DNA of 64,000 bases from Candidatus Accumulibacter conexus (GCA_017592775.1 JAGFNJ010000003.1:1-64000), one strand, 5' to 3'; positions 17,677 through 27,467 are shown, numbered from the stretch's first letter. Notes: generated from the sequence alone by a model not told the origin. Made by a program: numbers and translations.

Positions 17677-18849
17677 ATGTTCAAGGTCAGAACCTATAAC
17701 CAAATTTCAATCAAGGGGTTGGAGCGTTTTCCTCGCAAGTCGTATGAAGTCGGCAGCGACATCGCCCATCCCGATGCCTTCCTCCTGCGCAGCCAGAAGC
17801 TGCAGGGAATCGAGGTTCCCGCGACCCTGCTCGCGGTCGCCCGCGCCGGCGCCGGCGTCAACAACGTCCCGGTCGCCGAGTATGGCAGGCAGGGCATCGT
17901 CGTCTTCAACACCCCCGGCGCCAACGCCAACGCCGTCAAGGAACTGGTGATGGCCGGCATGCTGCTCAGCGCGCGCGGCATCATCGACGGCATGGACTAT
18001 GTCCAGTCGCTGTCGGCGATCAAGGATGCGGCCGAGATGTCGCCGCTGGTGGAAAAGGCGAAGTCGCGCTTCGCCGGCAGTGAGCTGCGCGGCAAGACGC
18101 TCGGCATCGTCGGCCTCGGCGCCATCGGCTCGATGGTCGCCGACATGGCTCTGGCGATGGGCATGACGGTCGTCGGTTTCGACCCGGTGCTGTCGATCGA
18201 CGCGGCGTGGAGGCTGTCGAACGAAGTCAGCCGGATGGAGAACCTGCAGTCGCTCCTCGCCCGCTCCGACTACGTCTCGCTGCATGTGCCGGCGGTCGAC
18301 ACGACGCGACACATGATCAACGACGATACGCTGGCGGTGATCAAGCCGGGTGCGGTCCTGCTCAACTTCGCCCGCGACGCGATCGTCGATGCGGCAGCGG
18401 TGCTGCGCGGCCTCGACGCCGGCCGGCTTGGCAAGTATGTCTGCGACTTCCCCGAGCCGGCGTTGCTCGGCAACCCGAAGATCATCGCCATGCCGCACAT
18501 CGGCGCCAGCACCGAGGAATCCGAGGAAAACTGCGCGGTGATGGCCGCTGACCAGATCGTCGACTATCTCGAGAACGGCAACATCACCAACTCGGTGAAC
18601 TACCCGAGAATCGCCATGGAGCGCAGCCCCGGAACGGTGCGCATAACCTTCGCCAACGAGAACGTCGCGGGCGTCCTCGGCCATGTGCTGTCGATCCTGG
18701 CGAACCACAAGGTGAATGTGGTCGACATGGTGAACAAGAGCCGTGGCGAACTCGCGTTCAACCTCATGGACGTCGAAAGCGAGCCGGATACCGCGGTGAT
18801 CGACGCCATCCGCGCAGTGGCGCACGTGATCCGCGTGCGGGTGATCTGA
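17677..18849 (+). CDS. serA: D-3-phosphoglycerate dehydrogenase
   Basis: 390 residues from the ATG at 17677; an upstream in-frame GTG at 17641 adds only unconserved residues. The NAD-binding motif GIVGLGAIGSMVADMAL lies in the middle, the catalytic region includes LLNFARDAIVD and AMPHIGASTEESEEN, and an ACT domain closes the protein (VRITFANENVAGVLGHVLSI). It oxidises 3-phosphoglycerate as the first committed step of serine synthesis; ACT domains in this family often mediate serine feedback. It is paired with serC. Confidence 0.92.
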   Translation: MFKVRTYNQISIKGLERFPRKSYEVGSDIAHPDAFLLRSQKLQGIEVPATLLAVARAGAGVNNVPVAEYGRQGIVVFNTPGANANAVKELVMAGMLLSARGIIDGMDYVQSLSAIKDAAEMSPLVEKAKSRFAGSELRGKTLGIVGLGAIGSMVADMALAMGMTVVGFDPVLSIDAAWRLSNEVSRMENLQSLLARSDYVSLHVPAVDTTRHMINDDTLAVIKPGAVLLNFARDAIVDAAAVLRGLDAGRLGKYVCDFPEPALLGNPKIIAMPHIGASTEESEENCAVMAADQIVDYLENGNITNSVNYPRIAMERSPGTVRITFANENVAGVLGHVLSILANHKVNVVDMVNKSRGELAFNLMDVESEPDTAVIDAIRAVAHVIRVRVI

Positions 18850-18863
18850 GTCCAGCGGGGAGC

Positions 18864-18902
18864 CACCGCCGACAGGCCGCCGCAGGTGGCCTGTCGGCGG
18901 TG
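18864..18902 (+). terminator. Strong hairpin after serA
   Basis: caccgccgacaggcc (18864-18878) pairs without mismatch with ggcctgtcggcggtg (18888-18902), loop of nine bases, starting 15 bases after the serA stop. No T-run follows. It probably ends the serC-serA transcript or protects its 3' end. Confidence 0.6.
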
Positions 18903-19013
18903 CCCCCGGGACCCCCCACCCGGCAAGGGAACCACCGGCGACGAGCGGCGGTCCGAGGACTGGGTGCCGGCTGCCGCTGGCGGCGGGCAGCCCGACGATG
19001 ACCGGAGGAGACG

Positions 19014-19172
19014 ATGACTGAGCAACTGTTTGTGGCCCCGGGCTGGCAGGAACTCCCGCTGCTGCTCTTCGCGCTGGCGCTGGCACTGGTCTTCTTCCTC
19101 GTCATCCGCCAGAACGCCAGGGACTATCTCGAAATCGAGGCCTGGCTGGCCGAGGAAGACATCGGCCGCTAG
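19014..19172 (+). CDS. Small single-helix membrane protein, unknown
   Basis: 52 residues. The ATG at 19014 is preceded by a near-perfect GGAGGAG SD at ideal spacing. The sequence is a short amphipathic start (MTEQLFVAPGWQ), one hydrophobic helix (LPLLLFALALALVFFLVI) and an acidic C-terminus (YLEIEAWLAEEDIGR). Codon use is like that of its neighbours. It stands between the serA hairpin and the convergent SixA-Nudix gene. Size and layout resemble small membrane-protein subunits, but no family was recognised. Confidence 0.65.
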   Translation: MTEQLFVAPGWQELPLLLFALALALVFFLVIRQNARDYLEIEAWLAEEDIGR

Positions 19173-19191
19173 CCGTCGCACGGGCGCCGCG

Positions 19192-20163
19192 TCAGCCCTT
19201 GCCGACGCCCTTTTCGAGTTTGCCGACCATCTTCTGCAGCGCGCGTTCGTCGAGCAGGCGTCTTGCCTCCTTCGGCTCGACCCAGCGCCGTTCGCGGTGA
19301 CTCTCTTCCCATTCCTCTTCGGGAATGCTCTCGGTCACTTCCATCGGGAAGACGGTGACCTCGCAGACGCCGCCCCACTTCTTGTACTCGTAGTGGCCGA
19401 TCGCCTCCGCAGCGATGTTGCCCCGCACGCCGCCTTCCTCGAGCGCCTCCTTGGCGGCGGAATCGCGCAGCGACAGTTCCTGCTCCTTGACGCCCTTCGG
19501 AACGACCCAGCGGGTACCCTTGCGCGAGGCGATCAGCATGATCTCGAGCCGGCCATCGAGCCGCCGGTACGGCAGGACCGCCGACTGGGTGAAGAAGTAA
19601 TCCGGCACCGGTCCCAGATCGGCTTCATCGGCGACTTCGGTCACGGGCAGTTCGGGTACCTGACCCGGTCGCGTCAGCGAGATCAGGCGACCACAGCCGC
19701 GCCTCAGGTCCGACCAGCTCTCGACCATCTCCAGCCGCGCCAGCGCCGAGGTCGGCAGCACCTTGCCGTCGTCCGGAATCGCGAGCTGCTCGCAGCTCAG
19801 ATACGCCACCAGATCCTCGAGCCCCGGATTGTGTCCGACGACCATCACCCGCCGCGCACTCTTCGGACAGTCGGCGAGCGCCGCCAGTAGATCCTCGACC
19901 GGCGCGGCATAAAGCCGCTCGTCCCAGCGCACCGTCTTCAGCGGCAGCCCCATCGCCTTGCACGCAGCCACCGTCGTCGCACGGGCGCGTTCGGCCATCG
20001 AGCTGACGACGACATCCGGAACCAGCTTGTGGTGCTTGATCCAGGCACCCATCTTCTGACTGCCCAGCCGGCCGCGATCGACCAGCGGTCGGTGAAAATC
20101 CTCGTGACCGGTGCTCCAGTCAGACTTTCCGTGCCGCAATACCAGCAGTGTCTTCTCGGTCAT
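19192..20163 (-). CDS. SixA-type histidine phosphatase fused to a Nudix hydrolase
   Basis: 323 residues, two domains. Residues 1 to about 160 are a SixA-like histidine phosphatase with the catalytic LLVLRHGKSDWS, SSMAERARATT and VVGHNPGLED motifs. From about residue 185 there is a Nudix domain (GTRWVVPKGVKEQE...KEALEEGG); the Nudix box has Lys where Arg is usual. Single-domain relatives dephosphorylate phosphohistidine proteins (SixA) and hydrolyse dinucleoside or inositol polyphosphates (Nudix). A fusion could act on a phosphorylated metabolite in two steps, which is interesting in a presumed polyphosphate organism, but the substrate is unknown. The gene is convergent with the small membrane protein. 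Confidence 0.82.
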   Translation of the reverse strand: MTEKTLLVLRHGKSDWSTGHEDFHRPLVDRGRLGSQKMGAWIKHHKLVPDVVVSSMAERARATTVAACKAMGLPLKTVRWDERLYAAPVEDLLAALADCPKSARRVMVVGHNPGLEDLVAYLSCEQLAIPDDGKVLPTSALARLEMVESWSDLRRGCGRLISLTRPGQVPELPVTEVADEADLGPVPDYFFTQSAVLPYRRLDGRLEIMLIASRKGTRWVVPKGVKEQELSLRDSAAKEALEEGGVRGNIAAEAIGHYEYKKWGGVCEVTVFPMEVTESIPEEEWEESHRERRWVEPKEARRLLDERALQKMVGKLEKGVGKG

Positions 20164-20322
20164 GGCGCAACTCCCCTCCCCTCGGAATGGTTCGACAAAC
20201 GAGGCGGAACGCGGCAGCGATCGTCTGCCCGCGCAACCGTCACAACCGACATGATACCGGATGCCCGTTCGTCAGCGGCAGCCCTGCGACGCGTCCACAG
20301 CATCCCGGATGCCGCACTGCCG

Positions 20323-22857
20323 CTAACTGCTGCCGGCGCGCAGCGCCTCCAGCGGCGCGCTCTGCAGCAGGCGCGCGGCAGCGAACCAGCCGGCGGCGGT
20401 GACCAGCAGGGCACCGCCGCCGATCGCCAGCGGCAGCAGCCAGAGGTTGATCGCCACTTCGAAGCGGAACACCTGCTGCGCCAGGAACTGTCCGACGGCG
20501 ATCGCCCCGAGGGCGGCGATCAGCCCGGCAAAGGCGCCGATGGCGGCGAACTCGGCGAGCAATGCACGCCGCAACTGGTCTCGCCGCGCCCCCAGGGCGC
20601 GCATGACCGCCAGCTCGTAGCGCCGCTCCTCGGCTGCCGAAGCAAGCGCGGCGTAGAGGACGATGACTCCTGCAGCGAGCGTGAACAGGAAGACGAACTG
20701 TACCGCGCGCGCCACCTGCTCCATGATCGACTGTAGTTGACGCAGGATCGCGGCGACGTCGATCACGGTCAGGTTCGGGAAATCACGCACCAGTCGATTG
20801 ATCACGTCGGCCCTGTCCGGCGACAGGTGAAAACTGGTGATCCAGCTTGCCGGAAAGCCTTCGAGAAACACCGGCGGCGCGAGGACGAAGAAGTTGACGC
20901 GCATGGTGTCCCAATTGACCTTGCGCAGGCCGACGATCTTCATGCCGATCCGTTCGCCGGCGACGACGAACTCGATGCGGTCGCCGACCACCAGCCCAAG
21001 CGTCCGCGCCAGCCCCTCTTCGACCGAGGCGGCACCATCGTCCGCCTGCCCGGCGAGTTCGCTCGGGAGGAACCAGCGACCGGCACCGAGGCTGTTGCCG
21101 GCAGGCAGGTCGGGCCGCATCGACAGGTTGAACTCGCGCTCGATCAGTCGCTGCGCGCGGTCGTCGGTGTAGCTGCCGGCGCCGACCTCGACCCCGTTGA
21201 TGCGCGTCAGGCGCCCGCGCACCATCGGCGCCAGCTCGGTCGACACCCCCTGCGCCAGCAACGCCGCGCGCACCGGCTCAACCTGCTCGGGCTGGATGTT
21301 CACCACGAAGCGGTTCGGCGCATCCACCGGCACCGCCCGCCGCCAGGCATCGAGCAGGTCGCCACGAACCGCCGTCAGCAGCAGCAGCGCCATGAAACCG
21401 AGCGCCAGCGCGACGATCTGCACGACACTGGCGTGGGCGCGCCGCTCCAGGCTCGCCAGCCCGTAACGCCAGCCGATCCCTGTCGCGCCAACCGCACGGC
21501 CGCCACCGCGCAGCGCCGCCGCCAGCCGGATGGCGCTGCGCGCCGCGACGGCGAACAACAGCATCGCCAGGCTGAAGCCGGCAAGAACGTAGGCGCCGAG
21601 TTCGACTTCGCCGGCCACCCAGAACATCAGTCCGGCGAGCGCGAGAAAACCGACCAGATAGCCCGCGACGGTGCCGCCCTGCGGACTGCCGAGTTCGCGT
21701 CGCAGGACACGCAGCGTCGGCACCCGGTTGAGCTGCAGCAAGGGCGGCACGGCGAAGCCGAAGAGCAGCAGCAGACCAATAGCGATGCCCTGCAGCGCCG
21801 GCAGCGGCCCCGGGGGGGGTAATGGTGTCGCCAGCAGTTGCGCCAACCAGGCGTGCAGGGCGAAGTGCGCGACGTAGCCGAGAACACAGCCGGCCAAGGC
21901 GGCGAGCAGGCCGAGTGCAGCGAACTGGCCCAGATGCAGACGCAGCAGCAGTGCCTGCGTCGCCCCGAGACAACGCATCACGGCGCAAGGGTCGAGGTGA
22001 CGCTGCACGTAACGGCGGGAGGCAAGCGCCACCGCAACGGCTGCCAGAACCACCGTCAGCAGGGCGGCGAGGCCGAGGAACTTCTGCGCCCGTTCGAGCG
22101 CGCTGCGAATCTCTGGCCGCCCGTTCTGCGGGTCCTCGATCCGCTGCCCGCGCGCCAGCCGTCCTTCGATCTCGCGCTGGAAGCGCTTGACCAGCGGCAG
22201 GTCGCCGGCCAGCAGCAGGCGGTATGCGACACGACTGCCGACCTGCAGCAGCGCCGTCGCCGGCAGATCGTCGAGATGCATCAGCAGCCGCGGTGCGACG
22301 CTGAAGAAGTTGATGCCGCGATCGGGCTCCAGCGTCAGCACCGCGCCAACCTGCAGCGTGCTTTGCCCGACGGCAATCCGGTCGCCGACCTGGGCGCCCA
22401 GCGCCGTCGCCAGACGCTCGTCGATCCAGGTCGTGCCGCGCGGCGGGATTCCCGCGGCCGGCGCGTCGACCGAATTCAGCGCCGGTGCGACACGCAGCGC
22501 GCCGCGCAGCGGATAACCTGCGGCGACTGCCTTGATCTCCGCCAGTTGTGCCCGCAGTTCGTCCCCCGCGCCGTGCGTCACCATGCTCGGAAAGGTCACC
22601 GTCCCGACCACCTGCAAGCCACGCGCGCGCGCCTCCTCGACGACCCTCGCCGGCCACGGCTGATCGGCGGTCAGCAGGAGATCGGCACCCAGCAACTGGT
22701 GCGACTCGCGGTCGAGCGCCTGCCGTACCCGGTCGGCGAAGAAGCCGACCGCGGTCAGCGCGGCCACCGCCACCGCCAGCGCCGCTGCCAGCAGGCGCAA
22801 CTCGCCGCCGCGCGCATCTCGGCGCAGCATGCGCCAGGAAAAGGAGATCAGTTGCAC
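20323..22857 (-). CDS. YbbP-like ABC transporter permease (FtsX/MacB type)
   Basis: 844 residues from a GTG at 22857. The family opening WRMLRRDARGGELRLL is followed by one helix, a large periplasmic region, then a cluster of helices, a second periplasmic region and three C-terminal helices with two FtsX-like domains (ALASAAEERRYELAVMRALGARRDQL near the end). YbbP works with the ATPase YbbA to export or shuttle envelope molecules; no ATPase gene is adjacent here, so it must partner with one encoded elsewhere. The exact substrate is unknown. The gene stands alone. Confidence 0.82.
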   Translation of the reverse strand: MQLISFSWRMLRRDARGGELRLLAAALAVAVAALTAVGFFADRVRQALDRESHQLLGADLLLTADQPWPARVVEEARARGLQVVGTVTFPSMVTHGAGDELRAQLAEIKAVAAGYPLRGALRVAPALNSVDAPAAGIPPRGTTWIDERLATALGAQVGDRIAVGQSTLQVGAVLTLEPDRGINFFSVAPRLLMHLDDLPATALLQVGSRVAYRLLLAGDLPLVKRFQREIEGRLARGQRIEDPQNGRPEIRSALERAQKFLGLAALLTVVLAAVAVALASRRYVQRHLDPCAVMRCLGATQALLLRLHLGQFAALGLLAALAGCVLGYVAHFALHAWLAQLLATPLPPPGPLPALQGIAIGLLLLFGFAVPPLLQLNRVPTLRVLRRELGSPQGGTVAGYLVGFLALAGLMFWVAGEVELGAYVLAGFSLAMLLFAVAARSAIRLAAALRGGGRAVGATGIGWRYGLASLERRAHASVVQIVALALGFMALLLLTAVRGDLLDAWRRAVPVDAPNRFVVNIQPEQVEPVRAALLAQGVSTELAPMVRGRLTRINGVEVGAGSYTDDRAQRLIEREFNLSMRPDLPAGNSLGAGRWFLPSELAGQADDGAASVEEGLARTLGLVVGDRIEFVVAGERIGMKIVGLRKVNWDTMRVNFFVLAPPVFLEGFPASWITSFHLSPDRADVINRLVRDFPNLTVIDVAAILRQLQSIMEQVARAVQFVFLFTLAAGVIVLYAALASAAEERRYELAVMRALGARRDQLRRALLAEFAAIGAFAGLIAALGAIAVGQFLAQQVFRFEVAINLWLLPLAIGGGALLVTAAGWFAAARLLQSAPLEALRAGSS

Positions 22858-23077
22858 TTCGTTGCCGGCTTCCGGTGGTTCCGATGGTCGATGGTGCGGC
22901 GAGCGGCCGGCACATGCACGATGGTGCGCTTGCTGGGGGGCCAGCTTCCGCCCGCCGCCGTCGACAGCGGCCGCGCCACCGCCGATGCCCGCCGCACCGC
23001 AGGTCGCGGGAATCTGACAGTTGCAGGATACTCCAGTTCAGCGACGGCGCGATTGCGGCACCGGCGACGCTCGTGGC

Positions 23078-23086
23078 TGCTACAAT
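23078..23086 (+). promoter_or_regulatory. Extended -10 promoter candidate for PEP-CTERM gene 2
   Basis: TGCTACAAT is the only promoter-like element in the 411-base gap 22858-23268. It would leave a leader of about 180 bases before the ATG at 23269. The remainder of the gap shows no gene that I can support. Confidence 0.4.
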
Positions 23087-23268
23087 GATTACGGGAGTCT
23101 GGCCGGTCGGGTCGCGCAGGATGGGGTTCCTGCCGCTTGCTCGGGCGCCGGGCTGGAAGTGGGAAACGTGTCGCAGAGACCGCTGCCGGCAGTGAGCCGG
23201 TCAGCCAGAGAGACACGGATCGTCCGGCAGATGCACGGGCCTGCGGGACGTCGACGGGAGGATTGGTC

Positions 23269-23835
23269 ATGGTCAGCAAGCGGTTCGGCAGTGTGCTCAG
23301 GATGTCGCTTCTCGCTTCCGCCTTGGCGCTGGCGGCTCCGGTATCGGCGGGGCTGAGCTATAGCGGCGTTTTCACCGCGCCGGGCTCGGGCGGGCTCAAC
23401 GGCAGCTACTACGCGATCGGCCAGGAGGCTCGCCAGTCTTTCGCGGTACCGTGGATGACGGAGGTCAACTCGCTGCAGCTCACGGTCAACCTGATGCCCC
23501 CCTCGCCGTGGTATTCGAACAACCTCAGGGAGCCGCTCGAGTTCAGCTTCGAACTCAACGGAACGACGCTCGGCAGTACGCGCTATCTGCCCAACAACGT
23601 GCCGGGGCAGTGGCAACCGCGTGACCTTGACTTCGACTTCGCGCCGTTATTCAACGCTGCCGGCAACTGGACGCTCCGCATGGTGGTGAGCGACGCGGCG
23701 ACCCCATGCATCGCCTGCGGCAGCATCATGCTGTCTTCGAACAACCCGTTCGAGATCTCGATCCCGGAGCCGAACGGACTCGCACTGGTCGCGCTCGGCC
23801 TCGTCGGCGTCGGGCTGCTCTACCGCCGCCGCTGA
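23269..23835 (+). CDS. PEP-CTERM sorting-signal protein
   Basis: 188 residues. The ATG at 23269 has a GGGAGG SD. Signal peptide LLASALALAAPVSA, a beta-sandwich-like secreted body with one close Cys pair (CIAC), then the sorting signal IPEPNGLALVALGLVGVGLL with RRR directly before the stop. This is the canonical substrate layout for exosortase. It is monocistronic and convergent with radA. Confidence 0.88.
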   Translation: MVSKRFGSVLRMSLLASALALAAPVSAGLSYSGVFTAPGSGGLNGSYYAIGQEARQSFAVPWMTEVNSLQLTVNLMPPSPWYSNNLREPLEFSFELNGTTLGSTRYLPNNVPGQWQPRDLDFDFAPLFNAAGNWTLRMVVSDAATPCIACGSIMLSSNNPFEISIPEPNGLALVALGLVGVGLLYRRR

Positions 23836-23886
23836 TCCATCGGCCACCGCCAGTCGGCCGCAGCGCATGGCGGCCGGGGCGCCAGC

Positions 23887-25269
23887 TCATGCGAGTTCGC
23901 GCAAGCGCCCCGCTGCTTCCTCGACCCGCCGCACGGGAATGACCTCGATGCCGGCAATCGCCTGCCGCGGCCGGTTCGCCTCGGGGACCAGCGCGCGCGT
24001 GAAGCCGAGCTTCGCGGCTTCACGCAGGCGTTCCTGACCGCGTGCCGCCGGCCGGATCTCGCCCGCCAGACCAACCTCGCCGAACACCACGAGTTTCTCC
24101 GGCAACGCCTTGTTCTTGAGGGAAGAAATGATCGCCAGAAGGACCGCGAGATCGGCTGCCGGCTCGCTGATCCTGACGCCGCCGACGGCGTTCACGAAGA
24201 CGTCCTGGTCGAAGCAGACGATGCCCGCATGGCGGTGCAGGACCGCCAGCAGCATCGACAACCGTTGCGCGTCGAGGCCGACCGTCAGTCGCCGCGGGTT
24301 GCCGTGCGCCTGGTCGACCAATGCCTGCACCTCGACGAGCAGCGGCCGCGTGCCCTCCTGGGTGACCAGCACGCAAGACCCGGCGACCTCGGCCCCATGC
24401 TGCGAGAGAAAGATCGCCGACGGGTTGCTCACCGCCTTCAGACCGCGGTCGGTCATGGCGAAGACGCCGATCTCGTTGACCGCTCCGTAGCGGTTCTTCA
24501 CCGCGCGGATCAGACGAAAGCTCGAATGCGTGTCGCCCTCGAAGTAGAGCACGCTGTCGACGATGTGCTCGAGCACCCGCGGCCCGGCAATGGCGCCCTC
24601 CTTGGTCACGTGCCCGACGAGGATGACCGTGATCCCGGTCTGCTTGGCCAGCCGTGTCAGTTGCGCCGCGCATTCGCGCACCTGCCCGACCGAACCCGGC
24701 ACCGAACTGAGCTGCTCAGACCACAGCGTCTGGATCGAATCGATCACCGCCACCCGTGGCCGCGCCGCCTGCAGCGTCGCCATGATCTGCTCGAGATTGA
24801 TCTCGGCCAGCAGCCGCAGCTTGCCGGTCGCCAGCGACAGCCGCCGCGCACGCAGGGCAATCTGTTGTCCGGATTCCTCACCGCTGACGTAGAGAACGTT
24901 CTCCTTCGCCGCCAGACCGGCGAGTGCCTGCAGCAGCAGGGTGCTCTTGCCGATTCCCGGGTCGCCACCGATCAGGATGACGCCCCCGCTGACCAGTCCG
25001 CCGCCGAGCGCGCGGTCGAACTCGCCGATGCCGGTGGGCAGCCGCTCCTCTTCGCGCGCTTCGATGTCGGCCAGCGTCTGCACCTCGCTGCGGCCGGCCA
25101 GGCTGGCGAAGCGCCGTTGCCCGGCAGGCGGAGCTGCGCTGGCGACGGTCTCGACCAGCGTGTTCCACAGACCACAGCCCGGGCACTGCCCCTGCCACTT
25201 GGCAACGCTGCTGCCGCATTCGCTACAGGAGAAATGACTCTTCTGCTGACTGCCGCCGGCGCGTGCCAT
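23887..25269 (-). CDS. radA: DNA repair protein RadA
   Basis: 460 residues. The N-terminal zinc finger (CSEC...CPGC) is followed by a RecA-like ATPase (GGDPGIGKST Walker A, VAVIDSIQTLW Walker B), the RadA-specific KNRYG motif, and a Lon-protease-like C-terminal domain. RadA promotes branch migration during recombination. The start at 25269 (MARAGGSQQK) lies two bases after the alr stop, so radA is the last gene of a lysR-alr-radA operon. Confidence 0.95.
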   Translation of the reverse strand: MARAGGSQQKSHFSCSECGSSVAKWQGQCPGCGLWNTLVETVASAAPPAGQRRFASLAGRSEVQTLADIEAREEERLPTGIGEFDRALGGGLVSGGVILIGGDPGIGKSTLLLQALAGLAAKENVLYVSGEESGQQIALRARRLSLATGKLRLLAEINLEQIMATLQAARPRVAVIDSIQTLWSEQLSSVPGSVGQVRECAAQLTRLAKQTGITVILVGHVTKEGAIAGPRVLEHIVDSVLYFEGDTHSSFRLIRAVKNRYGAVNEIGVFAMTDRGLKAVSNPSAIFLSQHGAEVAGSCVLVTQEGTRPLLVEVQALVDQAHGNPRRLTVGLDAQRLSMLLAVLHRHAGIVCFDQDVFVNAVGGVRISEPAADLAVLLAIISSLKNKALPEKLVVFGEVGLAGEIRPAARGQERLREAAKLGFTRALVPEANRPRQAIAGIEVIPVRRVEEAAGRLRELA

Positions 25270-25271
25270 GC

Positions 25272-26381
25272 TCAGACGGTGCGCACGGGCACGCGCCGGG
25301 CAAGCGCACAGAACAGCTCGTAGCTGATGGTGCCGGCAGCCGTCGCGACCTCGTCGGCCGGCATGCCCGCGCCCCACAGAACGACCGGACTGCCAACCCC
25401 GGCAGCGGGCAGGTCGGTCAGATCGCAGGCCAGCATGTCCATCGACACCCGCCCGATGGTCTGCGTCCGCTGCCCGCCGACAAGGATCGGCGTGCCCCCG
25501 GGCGCATGCCGCGGATAGCCGTCGGCGTAGCCGCAGGCAACGACGCCGACGCGTGTCGGCCGCGCGGCGACGAAGGTACCGCCATAGCCGACGCGCTCGC
25601 CGGCAGCGATCTCCTGCACCGCCAGAATGCTGCTGCGCAGGGTCATCACCGGCCGCAGGCCGAGGCTCTGCGCATCCTCGCTGGCAAAGGGGCTGCCGCC
25701 ATAGAGCATGATTCCCGGGCGTACCCAGTCGCGGGCGGTGGCCGGGTAACGCAGGATGGCTGCCGAATTGGCGAGCGAGACGGGCCAGGAGGCTGCCTGC
25801 GGCCAGTCGTCGAGCATGCGGGCAAAGCGTTCGAGCTGCCAGCGGATGCACGCCTCGCCACCGTCGGCGTCAGCCTCGGCGAAGTGCGTCATCAGCGTCA
25901 GCCCGCCGTCGCCATCGCCAAGCAGCGCTGCCAGGTGTTCGCGCGCAGCCGGCAGTTGCCGCGCCACCAGTCCGAGCCGGTTCATGCCACTGTTCAGCTT
26001 GAGATGGATCGGCGGGCAGCGTGGCAATCGCGCCTGTCGCAGCATCTGCAACTGATCGAGGCAGTGAATGACGACGCTCAGCTCGTGCTCGCTGCAGGCA
26101 GCCAGGTCGGTGGCAGTGAAGAAGCCCTCGAGAAGGAGGATCGGCTGGCGAACCCCGGCCTGACGCAGGCGCACCGCCTCGTCGATGTCGAGCAGGGCAA
26201 AACCGTCCGCCACATCGCCAAGCGCCGCCGCGGCGCGCAGCAGTCCATGGCCGTAGGCATTCGCCTTCACCACCGCCCAGGCCTTCGCCGCGCTGCCACC
26301 CCGCGCCGCATGGCGGCGGGCGAGGAGATAGTTGTACCGCAGCGCCGCGAGATCGACGTCTGCTTCGATCGGGCGCGGCAT
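25272..26381 (-). CDS. alr: Alanine racemase
   Basis: 369 residues. The PLP lysine is Lys39 in VVKANAYGHG, and the catalytic Tyr region is GERVGYGGTFVA. It interconverts L- and D-alanine for peptidoglycan. The start codon overlaps the LysR stop by one base (TGATG), and radA follows after two bases. This is an unusual but compact operon. Confidence 0.93.
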   Translation of the reverse strand: MPRPIEADVDLAALRYNYLLARRHAARGGSAAKAWAVVKANAYGHGLLRAAAALGDVADGFALLDIDEAVRLRQAGVRQPILLLEGFFTATDLAACSEHELSVVIHCLDQLQMLRQARLPRCPPIHLKLNSGMNRLGLVARQLPAAREHLAALLGDGDGGLTLMTHFAEADADGGEACIRWQLERFARMLDDWPQAASWPVSLANSAAILRYPATARDWVRPGIMLYGGSPFASEDAQSLGLRPVMTLRSSILAVQEIAAGERVGYGGTFVAARPTRVGVVACGYADGYPRHAPGGTPILVGGQRTQTIGRVSMDMLACDLTDLPAAGVGSPVVLWGAGMPADEVATAAGTISYELFCALARRVPVRTV

Positions 26382-27283
26382 CAGGCCGTCAGCTCGTGCA
26401 GCTTCGCCTTGGCAAAGTCGACGAAAGTCAGCACGACCCGGGAACGGAAGCGCTCCTTCGGGTAGACCAGCGACAGGGTCCGCCGCAAGGGCGGCCGCAA
26501 GGGAATCGCGATGAGGCTCCCGAGCTGCCTTTCCTTCTCGAAACTGGCGCGCGAGACGATCGAACAGCCGAGGCCGGTGGCGACCACTCCCTTCAGCGCT
26601 TCCGGGCTGGTGAGTTCCATCAGCGTCTTCAGCTTCCCAGGATCGATGCCGCAGGCGCGCAGGTAATCATCGGTCACCTCGCGCGTCCCCGAACCCGGTT
26701 CGCGGGCGATGAAGTCGTGCGCCAGCAGACTGCGCGCGTCGACCTCGGTCCGACTGGCCAGTGGATGACCCGGCGTGCACACCACCTGCAGTTCATCGTC
26801 GCCACAAACCTCACATTGCAGGGCAGGATGGGTGGCCTTCGATTCGATGAGCCCGATGTCGAGCGTATGCGCGGCGACCGCGTTGCTGATCGCGTCCGAA
26901 TTGGCCACCGTCAGGCGGGCGCGGACCTGCGGGTAGCGGACGTTGAACTCGCCGAGGATCGGCGGCAGCATGAACTCGGCGATCGTCGTGCTGGCACCGA
27001 CCAGCAGGCTGCCGCTCATCTGGCCGGTCATCTCGGCGATCCGGATGTCGAGTTCGTTCGACAGACCGAGGATCCGCTCGGCGTAATCGAGGACCACCTC
27101 GCCGGCCGCAGTCAGCGAGACGCGCGCGCCGCCTCGTTCAAACAGGCGGGTGTTGAAGCGCTCCTCCAGCTGCTTGATCTGGAAGGTGACGGCCGGCTGG
27201 GTCATGTGCAGGGCCTCGCCGGCCTTGGTAAAGGAAAGGTGTTTCGCCACGGCGTGGAACACCTGCAATCGACGATCAGCCAC
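26381..27283 (-). CDS. LysR-family transcriptional regulator
   Basis: 300 residues from a GTG at 27283. N-terminal winged helix-turn-helix of LysR type (LSFTKAGEALHMTQPAVTFQIKQLEERF) and a periplasmic-binding-like effector domain (GSLLVGASTTIAEFMLP). The HTH resembles CysB/CbbR-class regulators. It is divergent from lplT across a 184-base gap, the usual site for LysR autoregulation and target control, and is followed by alr. Effector unknown. Confidence 0.88.
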   Translation of the reverse strand: MADRRLQVFHAVAKHLSFTKAGEALHMTQPAVTFQIKQLEERFNTRLFERGGARVSLTAAGEVVLDYAERILGLSNELDIRIAEMTGQMSGSLLVGASTTIAEFMLPPILGEFNVRYPQVRARLTVANSDAISNAVAAHTLDIGLIESKATHPALQCEVCGDDELQVVCTPGHPLASRTEVDARSLLAHDFIAREPGSGTREVTDDYLRACGIDPGKLKTLMELTSPEALKGVVATGLGCSIVSRASFEKERQLGSLIAIPLRPPLRRTLSLVYPKERFRSRVVLTFVDFAKAKLHELTA

Positions 27284-27467
27284 CGGTCATCCCCCTCTCT
27301 GCTCCAACTCTGATTCAAACACAAAACCGCCCTGCCGGCCAGCGCCGCGAGCGCGCGCTCGCCGGGCGACGGCGAAACGCGCAGCGCCACGGCACACAGG
27401 CTAACAAACTGCGGCCGTTCATGGTATAAGGCGGACACTCAAGGAACGGCTCCATTAATAATATCTG

